Source: JANWXD01 sp037446115 (lineage in GTDB: Bacteria; Acidobacteriota; Terriglobia; Bryobacterales; Bryobacteraceae). Taken from it: 64,000 nt of DNA. Positions within the stretch are counted from its first letter, which is position 1. Every line of letters starts with the position of its first letter. Below, piece after piece: positions 58,266 to 64,000 of this stretch. Position numbers and translations under genes: made by a program. The notes beneath the pieces are model-generated. The model made no database searches and was not told the DNA's origin. It saw only the letters and a program-made list of their open reading frames with translations. The stretch spans positions 186,001-250,000 of the forward strand of contig JBBIJF010000002.1 of assembly GCA_037446115.1 (NCBI GenBank), in the 5' to 3' direction.

Positions 58266-58838
58266 ATGACACTGTGGCTGTGGTTGGGCGTGGCGCTGGC
58301 CGCTCAGTTCGGTCCGAAGGACCAGCGCGCACTGCCGCCGTTCGACCTCGAGCGCGTGCGTCCCGGAGAGGTCGCCCCCGATTTCACCTTGCCCGCGGCA
58401 AACGGCAAACCCGTGAGCCTGTCGGATTACCGCGGCAAGAACGTCGTGCTCGTATTCTACCGGGGTTATTGGTGACCTTACTGCACGGCGCAACTGGTCG
58501 AGTTGCACAAGCTCCTGCCGGAGCAACGAAAGGCCGACACGGTCATCCTCGCCGTAAGCCCGGACCCCCTGGACAAAATCGGCCAGATGGCGGCGAAGGT
58601 GGAACAGCAATCCGGCGTCAAGTTTGCGATCACACTCTTGAGCGACGCCGACCACCGCGTGATTGACCGTTACGGGCTGTTGAACGAAACCGCGGCAAAG
58701 CAGAACCGTTTTCTTCCCCACCCGACCACGTACGTCATTGACCGCGAGGGCGTGGTCCGGTGGAAATTCACGGAGAAGGACTACCGGATCCGTCCGACCA
58801 ATGAAATGATCCTCCGCGAGCTCGACAAACTCCGGTAA
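58266..58838 (+). CDS. Selenocysteine-containing exported peroxiredoxin (AhpC/TSA), UGA read as Sec
   Basis: Read through TGA at 58473-58475, the frame gives one 190-residue protein: signal peptide (LWLWLGVALAAQ), APDFTLPAANGKPVSLSDY, VVLVFYRGYW, then U70-P-Y-C73, HKLLPEQRK, DPLDKIGQMAAKVEQQSG, LLSDADHRVIDRYGL and HPTTYVIDREGVVRWKF. The stop sits exactly where the peroxidatic Cys normally follows YRGYW, and the frame resumes without shift. GGAGG 7 nt before ATG 58266 fixes the start. The hairpin at 58490-58506 is a good SECIS. The protein should reduce peroxides in the periplasm. Gene callers would report two false fragments. Confidence 0.88.
58476..58510 (+). promoter_or_regulatory. Candidate bacterial SECIS element
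   Basis: Directly after the in-frame TGA (58473-58475), GCAACT (58490-58495), loop GGTCG (58496-58500) and AGTTGC (58501-58506) form a perfect 6-bp stem with a 5-base loop. The loop begins 20 nt after UGA and starts GGU, as in E. coli fdhF, where the SelB-bound loop GGUCU begins about 18 nt after UGA. Bacterial SECIS elements place a loop guanine about 16-37 nt downstream. Confidence 0.8.
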
Positions 58839-58873
58839 CCCCGGAACGCTCGGCGCAGCTATAATCACAGGGC

Positions 58874-59653
58874 ATGACGCGGCGGGGCTTTCTGCTCGCA
58901 CCCAGTGCGGCGGCGCTGGGGTGGACTCAGACAAGGACGCGGTTCCCGACGGAGGTCGCGCGCAAAGTCGAGCTCGCCTTTCCCACTCCGGGCCCGCAGC
59001 CGAACGGCTTGCAGGCCACACCCGGCGGGCTGTGGATTCTGGATCAGAAGACCAACCGGGCTTCCCTGGTCTCCTACGAAGACGGCCGCCCGCTGCGGGA
59101 GATCGAAACGGAATCCGACCGCGGCAGCGGGATCACTTTTGACGGCGAAGCGCTTTGGATTGCCTCGACCTACGATGCTCTGCTGCTGCGTGTGGATCCG
59201 GGCTCGGGACGTACTTTGAAGAAACTGCCGGCGCCGGGCGCCGGTGTGGTGAAGTGGGGAACGCGCGGCTCGAATCCCGCGGTCACGGGCGCCCACGGAC
59301 TGGAATTTCGCCGCAACCAACTGTGGGTGGCCGTGCCGCCCGCCGTCACGATCTATGTCCTTCATCCGGAGGACGGATCCGTGCTGCGCTCCTTTGCGGC
59401 GCCCGGCGTGAGGCCCCACGGGCTCGGCTGGGATCCCGACGGAGCGCTGTGGTGCGCGGAAAGCAATTACCGGGCTTTTTTCAAGATCGCCCCCGCCTCG
59501 GGCCGAATCCTGAGACAGATCTTGCTGCCTGCCGCCGAGCCCGAGGTGAACGGTGCGGTCGTCGTACCGCACGGGATGACGGTGTGGAACCGCCAGATCT
59601 GGTTCTGCGTGGCCGAGACGGCGCAGGTGTACCGCCTGCCACTGGAGGGCTGA
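58874..59653 (+). CDS. Exported beta-propeller protein (Vgb/NHL-like)
   Basis: The 259-residue protein opens with MTRRGFLLAPSAAALGW, a Tat-like leader. Repeats of G-L-x-x-x-x-x-x-L-W-x-x follow (NGLQATPGGLWILDQ; GITFDGEALWIASTY; GLGWDPDGALWCAES), the pattern of streptogramin-lyase-like and NHL propellers. No catalytic residues could be assigned. ATG 58874 is 35 bp after the peroxiredoxin. The acetamidase gene follows after 42 bp, so the three may form one transcript. Confidence 0.78.
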   Translation: MTRRGFLLAPSAAALGWTQTRTRFPTEVARKVELAFPTPGPQPNGLQATPGGLWILDQKTNRASLVSYEDGRPLREIETESDRGSGITFDGEALWIASTYDALLLRVDPGSGRTLKKLPAPGAGVVKWGTRGSNPAVTGAHGLEFRRNQLWVAVPPAVTIYVLHPEDGSVLRSFAAPGVRPHGLGWDPDGALWCAESNYRAFFKIAPASGRILRQILLPAAEPEVNGAVVVPHGMTVWNRQIWFCVAETAQVYRLPLEG

Positions 59654-59695
59654 GCGCCCCGCGAAACGGATTCCAGGGGCCAAAAGGAGGACGCG

Positions 59696-60697
59696 ATGAA
59701 ACCCTGGCTGCTGATGGCGCTGGTTCCGGCCGCCGCCGGAGCCGCAGAAACGCATCACGTCGTGGCGCAGGTCTACTACCACACCTTTTCGCGCTCCCAT
59801 CCGGTGCTGCGCAAAATCCGGCCGGGCGATATCGTCGTGACGCGGACGATTGACGCCTTCGGCATTGACGAACGCGACCTCCAGCGCGCGGCGCCATCCA
59901 ATCCCCTCACGGGGCCTTTCTACATCGAAGGCGCCGAGCCGGGAGACGCCCTCTACATCCGGTTCCGCAAAATCCGGATGAACCGCAGGTGGGGCTGGAG
60001 CGCGTATCGCCTGGGACTGTTTGCGCTGACGCCCGACTACGTGGAGTCCGTTTACTCGAAACGCTACAAGCCGGATTTGGTCTACAAAGGCAGGGACGAT
60101 CTGGTTCCGTGGGATCTCGATCCGGAACGAAATCTGGTGAGGCTCCGGGAGCCGGTGAGCCGCCGCATCCGGCTGGAATTCCCGGCCAGGCCCATGCTGG
60201 GATGTGTGGGGGTGGCGCCCGAAGGGGACTTCGCCCCGACCTCGCGGCCCTCCGGAGCCTACGGAGGGAACTTGGACTACAACGAAATTACCGAAGGTGC
60301 GACGGTCATCCTGCCCGTCTACCATCCCGGCGCGCTGCTGTTTCTCGGCGACGGTCACGCGCTGCAGGCCGATGGGGAGCCCTCCGGCACCGGCGTCGAG
60401 ACGTCCATGGACGTCGAGTTCACGACCGAAGTGCGCAAGAGAGCGGATCTGGCCGGGCCGCGAGTGGAGACCGCGGAGGAGATCATCAGCATCGGCAGCC
60501 AGCCCGAGTTCGCCAGTTCCCTCGACCGCGCCCTCCAGATCGCCACCACGGACATGGTGCGGTGGCTGGTTTCCGACTACCGCCTGGAACCCTGGGCGGC
60601 GCACCTGTTGATCGCATACCAGGGCCGCTATCAGGTCATCACCGCGGCAGGCTCCATGGCGCTGAAGATACCGAAACGCTACCTTCCCAAGGACTGA
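59696..60697 (+). CDS. Exported acetamidase/formamidase-family protein
   Basis: The 333-residue protein has a signal peptide (LLMALVPAAAGAAE) and the family blocks: KIRPGDIVVTRTIDAFG, GPFYIEGAEPGDALYIRF, MLGCVGVAPEGDF, TSRPSGAYGGNLDYNEITEG and LFLGDGHALQADGEPSGTGVE. The GDGH/QADGE segment holds conserved metal-binding residues. Members hydrolyse formamide or acetamide, usually in the cytoplasm, so an exported version may act on another amide. AAAAGGAGG before the ATG sets the start. Confidence 0.9.
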   Translation: MKPWLLMALVPAAAGAAETHHVVAQVYYHTFSRSHPVLRKIRPGDIVVTRTIDAFGIDERDLQRAAPSNPLTGPFYIEGAEPGDALYIRFRKIRMNRRWGWSAYRLGLFALTPDYVESVYSKRYKPDLVYKGRDDLVPWDLDPERNLVRLREPVSRRIRLEFPARPMLGCVGVAPEGDFAPTSRPSGAYGGNLDYNEITEGATVILPVYHPGALLFLGDGHALQADGEPSGTGVETSMDVEFTTEVRKRADLAGPRVETAEEIISIGSQPEFASSLDRALQIATTDMVRWLVSDYRLEPWAAHLLIAYQGRYQVITAAGSMALKIPKRYLPKD

Positions 60698-60745
60698 AGT
60701 GGCGTCATTTCGCAAAGCGGAGACGCGGCAGTCGGATCCCGGTGC

Positions 60746-60931
60746 CTACCGCAGGATGCGGGCCGGGAGCAAAAACAGAGCGCGGATCAGCTCGAAGACA
60801 CTTGTCACCACGATCCCAAGCAGCCGGAAGGGCAACAGCAGGACCCAGATAAGGGGATAAACGAGCAGCGCCGCGATGGCCAGGGGCCAGCACAACACCA
60901 GCAGGATGCAAAATAGCAGCAATTTCACCAT
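60746..60931 (-). CDS. Small membrane protein, 61 aa
   Basis: Not recognised as a named family. It has a long hydrophobic core (VKLLLFCILLVLCWPLAIAA, then PLIWVLLLPFRLLGIVV) and a final amphipathic VFELIRALFLLPARILR, consistent with two or three membrane-associated helices. Convergent with the acetamidase gene (48 bp apart). It lies 117 bp after the stop of the large membrane protein gene on the same strand. Confidence 0.55.
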   Translation of the reverse strand: MVKLLLFCILLVLCWPLAIAALLVYPLIWVLLLPFRLLGIVVTSVFELIRALFLLPARILR

Positions 60932-61048
60932 CCGCGCACCCGCTTAAGAAGTACGCAAGGAGCCGCGAAACGTTCCTCTTTTTTGCCGCACACCCCGGGC
61001 GGCGCCAGGCGGTAATTCGCGGTTCACCGCACCTGCGGCGTCCGGGCG

Positions 61049-63040
61049 TCAACCACGACCACGCCGGCGCCCCGGCACGGACATCAGACAGGCCGCCAGA
61101 CCGGCGAGCCAAGCCGCCCATGCTGCCGCGCGAGCCAGCCGCATCGGGCGCCCTCCGTCGTAAATGAGCTCGACACGGCAGGCTCCCGAACAGTTCGGTT
61201 CCACGACGATCTGCCCGAGGGGATCGCCATAGAGGCGCACGGGGCGGCCGCCGGCGATGGCGCGCCAGCCGGGATGGTAACTGATCTGAACCGACAGCAC
61301 TTGGTCCGGGGTGAGTTCGGCCGCAATCACGGCCGCATGCCGGCTGGTCCACGCAAATTGCGCCTCCCCTCGCAGCGGATCCTCCAGAGCGGAGACGTAG
61401 GCGCGTATGGGTTCCACGTCCAGGCCGTGGAGCGGCGCACGCGGCGGCAGATCGGCCCGGCGCATCGCGTGCGCCAGGGATTTCCGCGGCCGCCCCAGAT
61501 CGTAAACGGTCATGCCGTCCAGACGCGCCGCCTCGTTTAGCAGCCCTTCGAATTTCCGCGGATTCCGAAAGGGTTTGTAAATCTCGCGGCTGTCCGGCCC
61601 GCTCACCGCCACCAGGTCCACGCCGTAGGCCTTCAGCCACAGCACCGCAACCTCGCCTTCGCGCGAGCCGGCGCCATCGCCCGAAAGAATCTGGTAGCGC
61701 ACATGAGGCGACAGCGGATTGACGGCCCCTTGATCGAAACCGCCTGCCAGTTGCGGCGTGTCTGTGAAGGCGTTGAGGAAAAAGCCGACGGAACCCGGAA
61801 CCATCACGCGGCCCCCGGCGGCGTTGCGTTCCAACCAGTGTGCCACGCGGTACTCGATCGTCTGCTCGATCGCCACGGGACGGATCATCCGCCGGGCATA
61901 GCGCTCATACCGGACGAAAGCGTACCCGCATGCGACGATCACGGCGCAGACCGCCCCGATGCGTCGGGAGCGGGGCAGGCGGGACCAGAAGGTTGCCAAA
62001 ACCAGAGCAGCCAGGAGCGCCAGCGCCATCTCCATCTCGAGGTGATAGCGCTCGGGCTGCGGAACGGCCCGCAGGCCGGCCCAGTATGACGCCAGCGGAA
62101 CCCCGCAGGCGGGCAGGGCGAATAGCAACGCGAAGGCGGCCGCTTCCGAGCAGCGTCGGCGGCGACACCACCACCGCAGAAAGAATCCAGCCGCCACCAG
62201 GCAGGCCCCAAACAGCCAGCGGTTCGCCGAAAGCTCGCCGCTCAGCCAGCGCTCCCCGTGGCGGATCGTGCGGATCGTGGACGGAGGAATCCAGGAGCAC
62301 GCCAGTGCGTAGGCCCAGACCGCCACGCCGGAAGCCAGGGCCCACCGCCGCCAGGAGCCGTCGGCTTGTGCGAGCAACCACGCAAAGGCGCCCGCCGCCA
62401 GCGCCGCCGCTCCCAGCCAGTTCGTCAGCGCAACCGCGGCCAGTCCGGTAGCTGCCGCAAACCCGCGCGCCGCGCCTGGCCGCCGCAGCGCAGACATCAG
62501 CAACAGCAAGGCGGCGGGAATCAGGGCCATCGCAACCAGGTGCGGTCCCTCGCCGTACTGAACCAGGGCCTGCAAGCGCCGCGCGTGCCACACGCTTCCC
62601 GCGTCCTGGCGCACCGCAGCCGCCAGCCAGCAGGAGGGCGAAAACAGCGAGTACATCAGTCCCGCCGCCAGCGCCGGCCACAGCGCGCGATACAGCACCA
62701 GCGCCAGCCAGAACAGCGTGACCGGACCGGCGGCGTAAGACACAGCCGCCAGAATGTGGTAGGCCCGAGCAGGCGCCAGTCCGGTTAGCGCGGACAGCCC
62801 GCCTGCGACGAGCGGGACCAGGGGCGGATACGTGTTCTCGAACGGAATCCCGCCGTACCACAAGGGGAACCAGGTCAGGTCGCCCCGGTTGCGCGCCACC
62901 CAGCGCGCCAGGGCGATGTGCGTGCCTTCGATGGAACCCATCTGATCGAGCCACTCGATCCACAGCAGATTCCGGACGATCCACATGTTGAGGAAAAACA
63001 GAAACAGCGAAGCGGCGAGCGGGCGGATCTTCGGCGACAA
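61049..63040 (-). CDS. Large polytopic membrane protein, unknown (glycosyltransferase-39/83-like topology)
   Basis: The 663-residue protein has about 11-13 hydrophobic helices in residues 1-450 (LAASLFLFFLNMWIVRNLL at the start). A soluble C-terminal domain with beta-strands (EYRVAHWLERNAAGGRVMVP; VQISYHPGWRAIAGGRPVRL) follows and is closed by a last helix. This resembles membrane proteins of the GT-C or YfhO type, but I find no certain catalytic motif. An early WYGGIPFENTYPPLVPL after the first helix fits a GT-C lumenal loop. TTG 63040 keeps helix 1 whole; ATG 62986 is an alternative. Frames further upstream overlap glpD. Confidence 0.7.
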   Translation of the reverse strand: MSPKIRPLAASLFLFFLNMWIVRNLLWIEWLDQMGSIEGTHIALARWVARNRGDLTWFPLWYGGIPFENTYPPLVPLVAGGLSALTGLAPARAYHILAAVSYAAGPVTLFWLALVLYRALWPALAAGLMYSLFSPSCWLAAAVRQDAGSVWHARRLQALVQYGEGPHLVAMALIPAALLLLMSALRRPGAARGFAAATGLAAVALTNWLGAAALAAGAFAWLLAQADGSWRRWALASGVAVWAYALACSWIPPSTIRTIRHGERWLSGELSANRWLFGACLVAAGFFLRWWCRRRRCSEAAAFALLFALPACGVPLASYWAGLRAVPQPERYHLEMEMALALLAALVLATFWSRLPRSRRIGAVCAVIVACGYAFVRYERYARRMIRPVAIEQTIEYRVAHWLERNAAGGRVMVPGSVGFFLNAFTDTPQLAGGFDQGAVNPLSPHVRYQILSGDGAGSREGEVAVLWLKAYGVDLVAVSGPDSREIYKPFRNPRKFEGLLNEAARLDGMTVYDLGRPRKSLAHAMRRADLPPRAPLHGLDVEPIRAYVSALEDPLRGEAQFAWTSRHAAVIAAELTPDQVLSVQISYHPGWRAIAGGRPVRLYGDPLGQIVVEPNCSGACRVELIYDGGRPMRLARAAAWAAWLAGLAACLMSVPGRRRGRG

Positions 63041-63046
63041 CGCCCG

Positions 63047-63054
63047 ATTATAGT
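63047..63054. promoter_or_regulatory. Overlapping divergent -10 elements
   Basis: The 40-bp gap between the membrane protein and glpD contains ATTATAGT. On minus this is a perfect TATAAT (63052-63047); on plus it gives TATAGT (63049-63054). Matching -35 sites are weak in both directions, so only the -10 element is supported. The minus-strand start codon lies 6 bases from the hexamer, so that mRNA would be nearly leaderless. Confidence 0.4.
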
Positions 63055-63080
63055 CCCGGCCGCCGTCTACACTGAAAGCG

Positions 63081-64000
63081 ATGGGACCCGAGGACCGGCG
63101 GCGGAACATCGAGCGGCTGAAAAAGGAAACGTTCGATGTGCTCATCCTCGGCGGCGGCATCAACGGCGCGGGCGTGGCCCGCGACCTCATGCTGCGTGCC
63201 GCCGCCAACGGCGTTTCTCTCACCGTCGGACTCCTCGAGCAGCGCCATTTCGCCTCGGGAACCAGCAGCAAGAACTCGCAGCTGATTCACGGCGGCTTGC
63301 GGTACCTCAAGTACCTGAAGTTCGGCCTGGTGCGCGAGAGCCTGCGCGAGCGGCAGCGGCTGTTGCGCATGGCGCCCCATCTGGTCGAGCCGCTGCCCTT
63401 CTTGCTGCCCATGTACGGCTGGCGACGGCGGCTGTTCTACGAAGCTGGCCTGCGCCTTTACGACGCCCTGGCAGGGGCCGCGCAGGTAGGCGAGCGCCGC
63501 AGCCTGTCCCCCGACGACGTAGCCGCCCTCGAGCCGGAACTCGTGCGCGACGGCCTTGCCGGCGGCGCGATCTTTTACGACTGCCGCGTACGTGCGGCGC
63601 GCTTTGTGCTGGAGAACGTTCTGGACGCGGCCCGGCGAGGCGCCGCGGTCGCCAATTACGTGCGGGCCGGAGATTTCGATCGCGAAGGCCGTCTCTGGCG
63701 CGTGGCAGTCACTGAGATGCTCACCGGCGAACGGTTCGAGGTGCGGGCGCGCCTCATTGTGGACGCGCGGGGCCCCTGGTCCGGTGAGGGCGTGCGCCTG
63801 GTGCGCGGGTCGCATCTGGTGTTGCCCAGGATCACGTCCGGCCGGCGCGCCATTGCGCACTTCGACGAGCAGGGCCGGATCCTCTTCTTCATCCCCTGGG
63901 GCGCTCGGGGCGAACTCACGCTGGTCGGCACCACGGATGTAGAGCATACGACCGGACCGGAGGAAGTGCGCATCTCGGCCCAGGAGTGGGAGTACTTGAC
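63081..64000 (+). CDS. glpD: FAD-dependent glycerol-3-phosphate dehydrogenase, 3'-truncated by the window edge
   Basis: From ATG 63081 the frame is open to the window end (306 residues seen of about 500-570). It has the FAD-binding FDVLILGGGINGAGVARDL near residue 18 and HFASGTSSKNSQLIHGGLRYL, the flavin loop of GlpD. Further on are ERRSLSPDDVAALEPEL, YDCRVRAARFVLENV and the late ELTLVGTTDVEHT. It oxidises glycerol 3-phosphate to dihydroxyacetone phosphate at the inner membrane. It starts 40 bp from the divergent membrane-protein gene. Confidence 0.95.
   Translation, partial: MGPEDRRRNIERLKKETFDVLILGGGINGAGVARDLMLRAAANGVSLTVGLLEQRHFASGTSSKNSQLIHGGLRYLKYLKFGLVRESLRERQRLLRMAPHLVEPLPFLLPMYGWRRRLFYEAGLRLYDALAGAAQVGERRSLSPDDVAALEPELVRDGLAGGAIFYDCRVRAARFVLENVLDAARRGAAVANYVRAGDFDREGRLWRVAVTEMLTGERFEVRARLIVDARGPWSGEGVRLVRGSHLVLPRITSGRRAIAHFDEQGRILFFIPWGARGELTLVGTTDVEHTTGPEEVRISAQEWEYL

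Noticed and set aside
63041..63271. N-terminal extension of the large membrane protein
   Set aside because: It would overlap the well-supported start of glpD and has Arg/Ser/Pro-rich shadow composition.

Overview
This is a GC-rich, gene-dense chromosomal window with almost no mobile DNA. It is most consistent with an Acidobacteriota genome of the Bryobacter/Solibacter type. That assignment is inference. It rests on the many twin-arginine-exported oxidoreductases (Gfo/Idh/MocA, aldo/keto reductase-like, metallo-beta-lactamase fold), the periplasmic beta-propellers, and a 427-residue exported protein with a LPNYTC motif of a kind I associate with Acidobacteria. No tRNA, rRNA, CRISPR array, insertion sequence or prophage was recognised.

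Layout. 1-4404: the 3' part of a type II secretion secretin, small genes and an M29-like exported protein. 4415-6964 (minus): phosphate transporter pit, its DUF47 partner and a TtcA-type tRNA thiolase. 7013-10581 (plus): rsmB-rpe-bamD-response regulator. 10715-14861: CDGSH protein, GH88 hydrolase and exported proteins of unknown role. 14973-19316: surface-polysaccharide genes (GT2, deacetylase, GT4) facing a radical SAM/SPASM gene. 20514-22898: ECF sigma factor, zinc-finger/NrsF-like anti-sigma factor, a lone OmpR-type DNA-binding domain and a frameshifted AlkD remnant. 22983-24068: an outer-membrane barrel gene cut from its signal peptide by an in-frame TGA.

24090-34980 is a long minus-strand run: dinG-queD-LOR/SDH-queF-methyltransferase-AKR, then cstA-ybdD-prolyl oligopeptidase. 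35396-40083 holds a tandem metallo-beta-lactamase protein, then ftsY-ribD-ribE. 40104-46313 (minus) is the conserved phoH-ybeY-corC-era run followed by a BON protein and two unknown genes. 46708-53197 holds a beta-propeller, ptb with an FAH-family gene, and an NfeD/flotillin/carbonic-anhydrase-like/phosphotriesterase-like set. 53222-58094 (minus) is Gfo/Idh-hemD-atpZ-atpI-atpB-atpE, a terminator, then a DapA-family gene. 58266-64000 holds a peroxiredoxin read through UGA, a propeller, an acetamidase, a large membrane protein and the start of glpD.

The strongest special observation is at 58266-58838. An exported AhpC/TSA peroxiredoxin has UGA exactly at its peroxidatic cysteine position (U-P-Y-C). 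The UGA is followed 20 nt later by a hairpin with a GGUCG loop, matching a bacterial SECIS element. This is very probably a selenoprotein that standard gene calling would split into two pieces.
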